This document shows positions 45,349 to 53,648 of a stretch of 60,111 bases of DNA, piece after piece (the first letter of the stretch is position 1; each line of letters begins with the position of its first letter). The notes beneath the pieces were generated by a model. It had not been told where the DNA came from and ran no database searches. It saw nothing but the letters and a program-made list of their open reading frames with translations. The position numbers and the translations under genes were made by a program. Origin of the DNA: Phragmitibacter flavus (GTDB taxonomy: Bacteria > Verrucomicrobiota > Verrucomicrobiia > Verrucomicrobiales > Verrucomicrobiaceae); contig NZ_VAUV01000025.1 in the NCBI RefSeq assembly GCF_005780165.1, positions 1-60,111 on the forward strand. The letters are read 5' to 3'.

Positions 45349-47481
45349 TCATGAGGCAACTGGTTTGCCGTAAACGGGCTTGCCATAGGAGCCGCTATAA
45401 TAATGGTAATACAGACCGCTGTTACGACGGGCAGGGAGCATGTTGAGGATGATGCCGGAAGGAGCCTTTCCAGCCTCTTCCAACATTTGTGCCGCGCGAA
45501 TCACCGCCTTGCGGGGGGTTTTCGAGCAGCGCGCCACCAGACAGACAAACTTGCAGAAACTGACCATGTGCAGCGTATCGCTGACGGCGTGGATCGGCGC
45601 GGTGTCCAATACCACACGATCAAATTTGCCCTTGAGGGAGTCAAAAAATTCAGCCAATGCCGGGGACGCCAGAAGTTCCGCCGGATTGCGAATTTCCGTG
45701 CCTGCGGAAAGGATGAACAGGTTTTCCGTGTTCGACACATGCAGCGCCTCTTCCAGCGTCACCTTGCCCTGAAGAACGTCTGCCAATCCCACCGAAACGC
45801 GGCCTTTGAAGAACAGCTCATTGACCATTGGGCGGCGCAAGTCCGCGTCAATCAACAGCGTGCGCTTGCCCAGGTTTGCCGACGAAATGGCATAGTTGGC
45901 TGAACAAAAGCTCTTTCCTTCAGACGGGATCGAACTGGTAAACAGAACCACTTCATCCTTGTCATGATCCTCCATCAGCTCCAGCGAACTGCGCAAAATT
46001 CGGAACGATTCCGCAATCGGAGAATTGGGGTCCTTCACCATCACCAGCGAATGGGCCGGAGACTTGAATTTTGAACTCTGCGGCAATGCGGCAATCACCG
46101 GAACATCCGTGGCTGCCTCCGCCTGGTCGACGGTGCGCAGGGTATCATCGAACGCGTGAATGCCGAAAGCCAGAGCCAAACCGAACACCAAGCCCACCCC
46201 CAAACCAATCAACCAGGTCCTCATCTTACGAGGTTTCGAAGGATCTTCTGCCACCTGCGGAGTTTCAACCACCCGCCACGGAGCAAACTCGATGGTCCGG
46301 GTAATGTCCGTTTCCTTCAATCTCTTCTGAACGGAGGCATACAGTGCCTGGTTGGACTCCACATCGCGGGCCAGCGCATTGTATTCAATGGCGATCTTGC
46401 CCAAATCGAGCGCCAGTCGCTCCTGCTCGGCCAATCCTTGGGCCACCTTCTGCTCCGTGGCCAGTGCGGAGTTGTAGGCATTCTCCATGCCCTCGGCCGC
46501 AAGAGCAATGTTCTCCAACTGACTGCGCTGAAGATCCTTCAAACGATCCTGCATTTGGATAAACCTGGGATGTTTCGGACGGTAACGTTGGGAGAGATTT
46601 GCCATCTCCGATTCAGCAAGGCTGATCTGACTGCGCAATTCCGCAACGGCACGCTGGTTGGCGATGCTGGGAATGCTGAGCAGTTTGTAAAGATCGTTGC
46701 CCGCCGTCTTCACCTGCTCACGGTCGTTTTCCAGCCGGATGCGGTCCGTCTTCGACTGCGTCAAACGAACGTTCAGGTCGCGGAGTTTTTCGGTGACGAT
46801 GTTCTGTTTCTCTTCAAGAGACACCGCCTGACGTTCATCCTTGTAGTTTTGCAAGGCGAGCTCGGAATCTGCCAGCGCCTTGGCAAGTCGCTTCGATTCT
46901 GCCGCCAGAAACTCATTGGCCAGGGTCCCCGCATTGGCACGCGATTCAATGTTTTGACCGATTGATTCTTCGATCAGCATGCCCGCGATTTTTTGCGCCC
47001 TTTCAGGAACCTGATCCTCGACGGACACTTCAATCAAACGGGTCCCCTTGCGGATGGTGATGTCGATTTCCGACTCCAATGCATCTACCAGCTCCGGCTC
47101 GGTCATGATGTAATCGCGCACCTCGGGGAAGGTCATGTCTTTGCCCAATTCCGCCCTGCGAACCACACGCAGCAACAAATCGCGGTTCTTGAGGTTTTCC
47201 ATGATGGTCGCGAGAAGGTCGTTCATCCGCAAATCCTGCGGGTTAACTTCCTGCACACTGTCCAGAACCTTGGTCTCGGACTGCTCGACCTGAACCACCA
47301 CCCGCGACTGGTAGAGCGGGACGGAACGAACCAACATGGCAGCAACAATGAAGGCTGCCACCAGCAGGCAAAGAACAATCAACCAAGCCTTGTCGCGTAA
47401 GACATGAAATATGTCACTGTAAGTAAAGGCGGTGGTTGAATCGTATTGGATTTTTCGACTCGAAGCTGGAGATTTGCGCAT
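45349..47481 (-). CDS. Polysaccharide co-polymerase with BY-kinase domain (Wzc-like)
   Basis: This 710-residue protein joins a Wzz chain-length domain to a bacterial tyrosine kinase. It has TM1 at 33-51, a periplasmic coiled-coil region to about 400, TM2 at 422-444, and then the cytoplasmic kinase: Walker A SSIPSEGKS (516-524), Walker A' LLIDADLRRP (542-551) and Walker B DRVVLDTAP (621-629). The C-terminus carries a tyrosine cluster (Y691, 692, 694, 695, 699, 704) for autophosphorylation. It should control length and export of a Wzy-type polymer together with the OPX protein 39 bp upstream. Confidence 0.95.
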   Translation of the reverse strand: MRKSPASSRKIQYDSTTAFTYSDIFHVLRDKAWLIVLCLLVAAFIVAAMLVRSVPLYQSRVVVQVEQSETKVLDSVQEVNPQDLRMNDLLATIMENLKNRDLLLRVVRRAELGKDMTFPEVRDYIMTEPELVDALESEIDITIRKGTRLIEVSVEDQVPERAQKIAGMLIEESIGQNIESRANAGTLANEFLAAESKRLAKALADSELALQNYKDERQAVSLEEKQNIVTEKLRDLNVRLTQSKTDRIRLENDREQVKTAGNDLYKLLSIPSIANQRAVAELRSQISLAESEMANLSQRYRPKHPRFIQMQDRLKDLQRSQLENIALAAEGMENAYNSALATEQKVAQGLAEQERLALDLGKIAIEYNALARDVESNQALYASVQKRLKETDITRTIEFAPWRVVETPQVAEDPSKPRKMRTWLIGLGVGLVFGLALAFGIHAFDDTLRTVDQAEAATDVPVIAALPQSSKFKSPAHSLVMVKDPNSPIAESFRILRSSLELMEDHDKDEVVLFTSSIPSEGKSFCSANYAISSANLGKRTLLIDADLRRPMVNELFFKGRVSVGLADVLQGKVTLEEALHVSNTENLFILSAGTEIRNPAELLASPALAEFFDSLKGKFDRVVLDTAPIHAVSDTLHMVSFCKFVCLVARCSKTPRKAVIRAAQMLEEAGKAPSGIILNMLPARRNSGLYYHYYSGSYGKPVYGKPVAS

Positions 47482-47520
47482 GTGAGCAGCTGTAAGGGGT
47501 AATGTCGGCTATGAATTAAA

Positions 47521-48555
47521 TTAAAAGAAGGTGGTCGGCACGTTGATCGTATCGCCAGCCTGGATGATGAAAGGCTGCACCCCTTCGCGGGACATGCGCT
47601 TGGCATCCAGAGTGATCACTTCTTCCTTGCCGCCAACGTTGCGTTTGACGGTGACCTTTCCGGTGCGTGCCGTGCGGGTGAATCCACCTGCCGAACCAAT
47701 GGCATCCAGCAGGGTAACATCGCTGTCACGGGGCAGGTTGTAGCTTCCAGGACGCTGGACCTCGCCAAGGATGGTGAAACGTCCCATCGTGTATTCAATG
47801 ATCTTGAGGTTGACCTGGGGATTCACAATGTAATCTGCGTCCAGCTTGCGGCGGATCATCTCCACCGCCTCGTTCACCGTGCGACCGCCGATTTGGGTCA
47901 CGCCGATCAGTGGAAAGTTGATGGTGCCATCCTGGGAAATCCTTGCCTCCGTCGCCAAATCGTTTTCCTGAAAGACGGTGATCTCCACGTAGTCGTTGGG
48001 CGACAGCACGTAGTTGCCTGCGGGCTGCTCGCCAGGCGACCGGGTTGGAGCCTCCTGGCTTTTAAGGGCAGAGGTTGCATCCACCGATTCCCAGCTGGGC
48101 AATGGGAGAATCGAAGAACTCTCCGTCGCCTGCCCCAAAGGCGCGACCACCACGTCGCTCGACTCCAAAGCCATATTGCCTGTCGCCGCAGAAGGAGACG
48201 CAGCGGTGCGGCGCATGGCCTCGTTGCTTGCCTGATCAGCCTCTTCCGGCGTCAATTGCTTGAATGCGTTCGTCTCCTTGATGGAGGCATCCATCCTTGT
48301 CTCGCGGGCTCCTGAACTTTGGTCTTCCACAAGGGTTGCCTGCGAGGCCGGGGCAGCAACGGCCTGGGGAGCGGGTGTCTGACTCTGCGCTTGCGGCGCA
48401 CGCTGGCGTGCGGAGGATCTGGAAAAGATGGAACTGCTCTCACGAAGATCCATGGACGGCATCTGAGCCACTCCCCCCTGGGGAAAGACACTGGCAACCG
48501 CGAGGATCAAACACCCTGTCAAACGCAGGGTCGATGGCACAGAAAACAATCGCAT
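47521..48555 (-). CDS. Outer-membrane polysaccharide export (OPX/Wza-type) protein without a C-terminal helix
   Basis: This 344-residue protein has a signal peptide (residues 1-31) and a disordered A/P/S-rich stretch (about 32-180) with no family match. A Poly_export domain spans 181-255 (YVLSPNDYVEITVFQENDL, then DGTINFPLIG) and one SLBB domain spans 258-343 (LGEVQRPGSYNL, AGGFTRTARTG). It ends directly after the SLBB fold at TINVPTTFF, so the C-terminal amphipathic helix that forms the outer-membrane pore in E. coli Wza is missing. LTGC at 12-15 lies before the hydrophobic stretch, so it is unlikely to be a lipobox. The adjacent beta-barrel may supply the channel. Confidence 0.92.
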   Translation of the reverse strand: MRLFSVPSTLRLTGCLILAVASVFPQGGVAQMPSMDLRESSSIFSRSSARQRAPQAQSQTPAPQAVAAPASQATLVEDQSSGARETRMDASIKETNAFKQLTPEEADQASNEAMRRTAASPSAATGNMALESSDVVVAPLGQATESSSILPLPSWESVDATSALKSQEAPTRSPGEQPAGNYVLSPNDYVEITVFQENDLATEARISQDGTINFPLIGVTQIGGRTVNEAVEMIRRKLDADYIVNPQVNLKIIEYTMGRFTILGEVQRPGSYNLPRDSDVTLLDAIGSAGGFTRTARTGKVTVKRNVGGKEEVITLDAKRMSREGVQPFIIQAGDTINVPTTFF

Positions 48556-48586
48556 AGGATAATTTCAACTAACTTAAGATGAAAGC

Positions 48587-48621
48587 ATCAGCAATGCCAT
48601 CTAATAGACGCCATTGCTGAT
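48587..48621. repeat. Perfect 10-bp inverted repeat between the barrel and OPX genes
   Basis: ATCAGCAATG (48587-48596) is exactly complementary to CATTGCTGAT (48612-48621), with a 15-nt loop. It lies 19 bp past the stop of the beta-barrel gene and 32 bp before the OPX start. No T-run follows on the minus strand, so it is more likely an mRNA-processing or attenuating hairpin than a terminator. Confidence 0.65.
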
Positions 48622-48639
48622 ACCCAAAATGAGACAGGC

Positions 48640-50457
48640 TTAAAATGTGAGGCTGATCTGCAAACCGACCTGGCTGTTGTCGAATCCGGTGCCATTGTCG
48701 TCAGAGGTAAGATCGCGGAACAGATAATACAGTTCCACATCGAACCAGCGACCGGCGTAGCTAAGGCTTGGACGGACAAAGAAGTAGTCGTAGTCAGCCG
48801 CAATTGTCCCTGGCGCACTGGCAATGTCATACTCGACGTGATCGTAGCCACCTTTCACCCCGAGGGTAAAACGCTCGAACAGACGCTGGCTGAATCCGGC
48901 GGACGCTCCGGTAAGGATGGTGTTCACGCCTGGGAAGATCGCAGATGGCTCGATGTTGCGGTGACCTTCGATGGCGAAGTTGGTGCCGTCACGAATGTTC
49001 CACTGACCAGAAAGCCCAAATACGAAGTAAGTTTCATCATTCCCGACGTCGAGTTGACGGAATTCCGCACCGAGACTGGTGTTCAAGGTCACCCGACCGG
49101 TCGCCAGGTAATTCATCACCAGCAACACTTGCTGGAAGTCTTCCTGACCACGCTCATCAGCGTCCACCTGCCCATACACGCCGGTCAGACCTGCTTGGAT
49201 TTTGGGGGTGATGCTGGTCAGAATCCCGGCGCTCGTTGTCCAGGCTTGAGAATCGATAAACTCATCGTAATCGCGATCCGAGTAGCTGCCCGAGAACACA
49301 AACAGGGTGCGGTCGGTGTAGGCGAACTTGGCATTCACACCGGCCTGGAAGCTGGTGAGATCCACGCGATCTCTAATTTCCACCGCGCCGAGATCGGAAC
49401 TGGTGCCCTCACGAATGGCATAACCAGCGCTTCCACCGAACGTCCAGCGACCTGTCACCACCTGCGCTTCAACCGCCAGCTGATGGGAGAAGTTGTCTTC
49501 ACCTTCAAGCTCTTCGACATCATAGTAGGTGTAGGCAGGCGAATAATCGAGGGCGAGGTAATTGCCGCTGCGTGACTCATAATCACCGAGAGCCACGTTG
49601 ATGCCAAGCGTCTGGGTGAAGATGAAGGACGAGATTTTGTCGTTCTGGCGAAGGAAAACGTTGTCATCATAGACGACTCCGGTTGCGGCGCGGACCGTGA
49701 CGTTCACGTTCAGATCACTGAGCGGGCCGCCGGCCATGTTTTCGACGCCTTTGGGGAAGATGCTCTCTTTGGCGCTTTTGTGGCTGGAGCTGTAGTGACG
49801 CGTCACATTGCTAAGGTGACCACTCGACTTGGCGTAGCGACCCGAAGGCACGCGCACCGTAGGATTGGTGATTTTTTCCTCGACGGTTTCTTCCTTGACC
49901 ACTTGCTGGCTTGCGGCAGGGGTCATGTCAGGCACCGCAGGTGGAGGCGCGTCCCCAGAAGCTGGGACGGGTGTAGGCAGTTCCTTTTCCTTGGCAGGCT
50001 TGGAGCCCACTGGTGCCGGTGGCACAGGAGGTGCGTCCGAGGCTGGAGGGGTGGATTCAGGTGCCTTCGGCTTGGGTGCCTCAGGAGTTGAGACAGGTTT
50101 TGGTGCAGGAGTCGGCGCAGCAGGAGTCGGCGTTGGCGTGGGCGTTGGCGTTGGCGTAGGGGCCGGGGCTGGAGGCGGAGTCGCCATGGGAGCCGGTGTC
50201 GGCGTTGGCGTTGGCGCAGCTGGCGGAGGAGTCGGCGCTGTTTCAGGAGGCGCTGGCAAGGTCGGCGCCATGTTAGGATTACCGGCGCGACGTCGCTCCA
50301 TCCGCTCCCTCGCGCTCAAGGGCGCTTCATCGTCATTTTTCGCATCTGCACTCGTCTCTTGCGAGCGGGCTGGAAACCCAACTGAGGCGACCACCAGAAC
50401 GGCGCAGGCACCGACGATGTTGGAAAACTGTTTCAATGGGCGTGTCTTGCGTCGCAT
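48640..50457 (-). CDS. Outer-membrane beta-barrel protein of the export module
   Basis: This 605-residue protein has a signal peptide (about residues 1-32), a proline/threonine-rich linker (about 55-200, largely PTPTPTP) and a C-terminal region from about 235 with alternating hydrophobic/aromatic strands. It ends in SLTF with a terminal phenylalanine, the barrel-assembly signal. The strands recall putative capsule/exopolysaccharide beta-barrels that accompany helix-less OPX proteins. It lies between the FecR-like gene and the OPX gene in the same operon, which suggests it is the outer-membrane channel. The proline-rich linker could span the periplasm. Confidence 0.85.
   Translation of the reverse strand: MRRKTRPLKQFSNIVGACAVLVVASVGFPARSQETSADAKNDDEAPLSARERMERRRAGNPNMAPTLPAPPETAPTPPPAAPTPTPTPAPMATPPPAPAPTPTPTPTPTPTPAAPTPAPKPVSTPEAPKPKAPESTPPASDAPPVPPAPVGSKPAKEKELPTPVPASGDAPPPAVPDMTPAASQQVVKEETVEEKITNPTVRVPSGRYAKSSGHLSNVTRHYSSSHKSAKESIFPKGVENMAGGPLSDLNVNVTVRAATGVVYDDNVFLRQNDKISSFIFTQTLGINVALGDYESRSGNYLALDYSPAYTYYDVEELEGEDNFSHQLAVEAQVVTGRWTFGGSAGYAIREGTSSDLGAVEIRDRVDLTSFQAGVNAKFAYTDRTLFVFSGSYSDRDYDEFIDSQAWTTSAGILTSITPKIQAGLTGVYGQVDADERGQEDFQQVLLVMNYLATGRVTLNTSLGAEFRQLDVGNDETYFVFGLSGQWNIRDGTNFAIEGHRNIEPSAIFPGVNTILTGASAGFSQRLFERFTLGVKGGYDHVEYDIASAPGTIAADYDYFFVRPSLSYAGRWFDVELYYLFRDLTSDDNGTGFDNSQVGLQISLTF
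50120..50260. repeat. Low-complexity PT/PA repeat in the barrel gene
   Basis: Tandem GGCGTT/GGCGTG/GGCGCA hexamers encode alternating Pro-Thr and Pro-Ala on the minus strand. The clearest tract is about 50126-50160, with a second at about 50198-50220. Units of two codons keep the reading frame on slippage. Confidence 0.7.
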
Positions 50458-50502
50458 AGGATGGCAGATTGGGAGTGGTTGCGGTTGATGATGCTGGGAT
50501 GA

Positions 50503-51297
50503 TTACTGTTCGGGAGAAACGATAGGGCGGCCCTCTGGCGGGCGTCTGACTGGGGGGGTTCTGGGTTCTACTGGGGGCACGCCTGGCGGCAAAGCTGAAA
50601 ACTCACCATAAATACGCTCAAGCGTGTCAATGCAAACTAATCCCAAAGTATCTGCACGCTCAATGGTTTGTTGCAAATTGATCAAATCCGACTGCGCGTC
50701 ACTATTTCCCTCTGCTGGCTGCGGGGCAGACGAAGGGGAGGCACCCGAAACCGAGGCAAATTCACCCGCTGCAACCACAAACGTTTCCCCCGACGCATTG
50801 GTGACGGAGACCTTGCCAGAAAACACCGTCAGGGTCGTCTCGCCAGAAGCTGACACCGCCGCAGAAAACACTGCTGCATTGGAAATGCTAAGCACACCCC
50901 CTGGAATGCTCACCCTGCCCTGCATGCCCTGCATGATGAACGAAACCTGACCGCGTGACAAGGTGAACTCACCGGCACGGGCAGTCACCCCGGCGGCCTT
51001 GCGGACCAGTTGCAGTTTGTCCAAGGAAAGCGATGCATCAGCCCCCAACTCCAGCGATGAGCAAGGCGTCAATTTCATCACGGCACTACCATCAGCACCA
51101 GCGACCAATAGGCCACCAGGACCAACACGAGCCCCTTCAATAACGTCGACTTGCGCCAACCCACCAACGGAGGTCCCGGTCGACACATTTCCCTGAACTT
51201 TTAATATGGTTCCAAAAATCGTCTCCGCTTTGGCCGACGTGGCTGCGAGCATGACAACTAGGAGAATGGGTAAGATTTTAGTGCGCATATCGGTCAT
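50503..51297 (-). CDS. FecR-domain periplasmic protein
   Basis: The protein is 264 residues from the ATG at 51297 (a second ATG at 51288 is possible). It has a signal peptide (LPILLVVMLAATSAKA) and a FecR-type beta domain: AQVDVIEGARVGPGGLLVAG, GSAVMKLTPCSSLELGADASL and SRGQVSFIMQGMQGRVSIPGGVLSI. A proline-rich tail follows. FecR-like domains often accompany export or signalling systems and bind partners in the periplasm. It is the first gene of the export operon behind a good promoter. The longer frame to 51357 overlaps that promoter and is rejected. Confidence 0.85.
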   Translation of the reverse strand: MTDMRTKILPILLVVMLAATSAKAETIFGTILKVQGNVSTGTSVGGLAQVDVIEGARVGPGGLLVAGADGSAVMKLTPCSSLELGADASLSLDKLQLVRKAAGVTARAGEFTLSRGQVSFIMQGMQGRVSIPGGVLSISNAAVFSAAVSASGETTLTVFSGKVSVTNASGETFVVAAGEFASVSGASPSSAPQPAEGNSDAQSDLINLQQTIERADTLGLVCIDTLERIYGEFSALPPGVPPVEPRTPPVRRPPEGRPIVSPEQ

Positions 51298-51335
51298 GCC
51301 TAATATAAGTTCATCTGATTGATTAGGTTGCGCGG

Positions 51336-51364
51336 AGTAAACTATCCTAATGCACATCTGTCAA
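51336..51364 (-). promoter_or_regulatory. Sigma-70 promoter of the export operon
   Basis: On the minus strand TTGACA (51364-51359, a perfect -35) and TTTACT (51341-51336, 4/6 for -10) are separated by exactly 17 bp. The start of transcription would be near 51329, giving a leader of about 32 nt to the ATG at 51297. This is the best promoter seen by eye in the window. Confidence 0.7.
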
Positions 51365-51499
51365 ACAAACGAACACATAAACAAACAAAAAAGTTATTTT
51401 GGTGTTGCGTGTGCTGATTCCTTGAGTGTCAATCCGTAATCCCCACCCCTACCCCCTTCATATTCATTCGCTCATCAAACCTTGTCATCGCTATCGATC

Positions 51500-52435
51500 A
51501 TGAAATTCCGAACCATTGCCAGCCTGCTCTCTGCCCTCACCTTCCTGGGATCTTCGGCATCCCTTGTCCACGCTGCAGTTCCTGTCGAACTCGATGGAGC
51601 CATCACGGCGGTCAAACTGAACAATGATGGCAGCGCAACCTTGACGGTCATGGGAGTCACCGTCACGCTCCCCAAAGGAACGCCGGTCACCTCCCCCAGC
51701 GCCATGCTGACCCTCCAGCAGCTCGCCGACACCACGCCCCTTCCCGGCCGCACCGAGGCAGGATTTGTGGGAGGCACCGCCTTCATTTCCGGCACGGGTG
51801 ATCCTGCCACGGGCAGCGTCACCGCTTCCGACGTTTTCGTCGAGGCCGCCAAACACATCGTGGTGGGCTTCGTCACCTCAGGTGAACCCCTCACCGTCAA
51901 CAACATGCCCGTCTCCTTCTCCAAAGACCCGCGTTTGCCCAGCGCTCCACCAAAAAATAAATATGGATTCCCCGTCAAGGTCTCGGCCCTGAAATCCGGC
52001 ACCCCGGTGGTCGTCGAAGGTTACTGGGACGGAAAAAGCTTTCGTGCATTCTCCACCGCCATCAACGGCAAGGCAGAGGTCATGAGCATCTACCCCCAGG
52101 TCGCCATCGTTGCCTCCAAGAGCTGGGAACGCACTCCTAACAATGAGAAAGGCGACGATGTCGAGATCCGCGGCTCCGTCACCATGTCCCACGCGCCAAA
52201 CACCATCACCACCCAAACCATCCGTATTTTCCGCGTAGATAAAGGTGTCGACACCATGCTTGGTGACGCCATTGCCAACCGCGACCCCGAAGATCCCGAC
52301 TACGGCACCTTCAATTTCAAGGTCACCACGCCTCCGAGCTCGGATGCCATTCTCGGTTCCGCACCGACCCGCTTCAAGGCGGTTAACATCAGCGCGGCCA
52401 CCATTGAGGCGGACACCACCGAGTTCGTTCGCTGA
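51500..52435 (+). CDS. Secreted protein of unknown function
   Basis: This 311-residue protein starts from the ATG at 51500 with a clear signal peptide (MKFRTIASLLSALTFLGSSASLVHA). The body is beta-rich and begins with ELDGAITAVKLNNDGSATLTVMGV followed by TVTLPKGTPV, a pattern recalling DUF5666-type small OB-like domains, here apparently repeated. No catalytic motif is recognised. A terminator follows. It is divergent from the FecR operon across about 200 bp. Confidence 0.72.
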   Translation: MKFRTIASLLSALTFLGSSASLVHAAVPVELDGAITAVKLNNDGSATLTVMGVTVTLPKGTPVTSPSAMLTLQQLADTTPLPGRTEAGFVGGTAFISGTGDPATGSVTASDVFVEAAKHIVVGFVTSGEPLTVNNMPVSFSKDPRLPSAPPKNKYGFPVKVSALKSGTPVVVEGYWDGKSFRAFSTAINGKAEVMSIYPQVAIVASKSWERTPNNEKGDDVEIRGSVTMSHAPNTITTQTIRIFRVDKGVDTMLGDAIANRDPEDPDYGTFNFKVTTPPSSDAILGSAPTRFKAVNISAATIEADTTEFVR

Positions 52436-52486
52436 TCTGATCGTTCATTCATTGCCTGTAGCGAATCAAATCAACAGGCATCTTCA

Positions 52487-52519
52487 ACGGGCAGGCTCCG
52501 GCCTGTCCGTTTTTCTTTT
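52487..52519 (+). terminator. Intrinsic terminator of the 51500 gene
   Basis: ACGGGCAGGC (52487-52496) pairs with GCCTGTCCGT (52501-52510) with one G-U wobble and a 4-nt loop. TTTTCTTTT follows. It lies 51 bp after the stop codon. Confidence 0.85.
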
Positions 52520-52634
52520 CCCTGAACCCCTCTCACGGGTGTTTTTCTGTCTCTGAAATTTAATCCTTCGTTTGTTCTTGCCTCTTTCCGCCTTTTTAGA
52601 GACAAAAGAGTCGGCATCAACAAACCTTAATAAA

Positions 52635-52937
52635 ATGGACGCCTCTTCTCCCTCCTCTTCCACATTTCGGCGCTTCGAAATTCAAAACGGACTCGTCATC
52701 AGCGAAACAGGTCAGCAGGACGCCGACGACTTTGCTGCCGACTTCCAAGGCCTCCGACATTTTGCCAACCGCGTCGGAGCCACACTTGAGCTAGGCGATG
52801 CCACCCATGCCACTCTCCACGAGGCTTCCTTCAGTTTCATTTTCACCCTGAGCGAAGCCCCGGGCCAGCCCGCCAAGGCCGTCGGCGGCATGGTCGCCAG
52901 CAACGTCTCCAACAACGACCTGCTCAACGCCCTCTAG
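52635..52937 (+). CDS. Small hypothetical protein, possibly roadblock-like
   Basis: This is a 100-residue protein from the ATG at 52635; the longer frame from a TTG at 52572 adds 21 unlikely residues. It begins with a Ser-rich stretch, then EIQNGLVISETGQQ and a helical segment LRHFANRVGATLELGDA before a second strand pair (FSFIFTL). The strand-helix-strand order suits a roadblock/LC7 fold, but the match is loose. A second candidate lies 50 bp downstream on the same strand, so the pair may work together. Confidence 0.55.
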   Translation: MDASSPSSSTFRRFEIQNGLVISETGQQDADDFAADFQGLRHFANRVGATLELGDATHATLHEASFSFIFTLSEAPGQPAKAVGGMVASNVSNNDLLNAL

Positions 52938-52987
52938 TCTGCGCTCCCTCCCCGGCAACCTCACCTCACTTCATCCACTCACGCTCC

Positions 52988-53494
52988 ATGTCCACCGCCA
53001 TCACTCCCTCCCTTCGCGCCAGTCTCGAGCGAATCAAACACGCCGGTGCCGTCAACGGCATCTGCCTCGCCTGGAGACGACAGATCCTGGTCAGCCTGAT
53101 GCCTTATGAAGATTTCCGCGTGGAACAACTGGTGCAAACCATCAGCGATGCGCGCGAGCATTTCCAAAGCGGCGGCGAGAGACACGTTGACTCGCTCTGG
53201 ATGGGCTTTGCCGATGTCAATGCGATTACCGTTTTTGCCGGTGAAATCACCGTCATCATGCTGCACGCCCGGGCTGATGAGTCCGACTTTTTGAACGGCA
53301 TCATCAAAACGTTCCTCGCCGATGCCCAACTCACCATCGCCGCCGCCCTCACCCCGGACGACAGCCACGATCAAGGTCAAAGCTACGAGCGGCACGAATC
53401 ACCCGGGCAAGAATCCACCCATTCCGATGAAGATCTCGAATGGCAGCCTGAGGCACCCGATCTCGATCCCAACAAAACCAACGTGGTCAGTTGA
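52988..53494 (+). CDS. Hypothetical protein, possible roadblock/LC7 domain
   Basis: This 168-residue protein begins with a helix (SLERIKHAGAV), then GICLAWRRQILVSLM, a helix with DFRVEQLVQTISDAREHF, and strands MGFADVNAITVF and EITVIMLHARAD before a final helix. This order fits the roadblock/LC7 fold that regulates small GTPases. A disordered acidic tail (about residues 120-168) follows. No MglA-like GTPase is in the window. The terminator just past it suggests it closes a two-gene operon with 52635. Confidence 0.6.
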   Translation: MSTAITPSLRASLERIKHAGAVNGICLAWRRQILVSLMPYEDFRVEQLVQTISDAREHFQSGGERHVDSLWMGFADVNAITVFAGEITVIMLHARADESDFLNGIIKTFLADAQLTIAAALTPDDSHDQGQSYERHESPGQESTHSDEDLEWQPEAPDLDPNKTNVVS

Positions 53495-53535
53495 AGCGGT
53501 TGATCTGCTTGCGAATCCTGCCCCGAATCGCCCGG

Positions 53536-53557
53536 ACGGTGGAAAAGCACCGTTTTT
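53536..53557 (+). terminator. Intrinsic terminator after the roadblock-like gene
   Basis: ACGGTG (53536-53541) and CACCGT (53548-53553) form a 6-bp stem with the loop GAAAAG, followed by TTTT (53554-53557). It lies 42 bp past the stop at 53494. Confidence 0.75.
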
Positions 53558-53648
53558 CCGGTGATTCTTTTTGATATTTTGCGGTTCTCACCCCGCCAAG
53601 ACATGAACGATAGACAACGCCAGTTGCCTATGATACTACCGACCACTT

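Noticed and set aside
47521-48555. LTGC in the OPX protein as a lipobox
   Set aside because: The cysteine comes before the hydrophobic stretch of the signal peptide, not after it, so lipidation there is unlikely.
11432-51364. Exosortase/PEP-CTERM system, often linked to polysaccharide loci in this phylum
   Set aside because: No exosortase-like membrane protein or PEP-CTERM tail was seen in any protein of the window.
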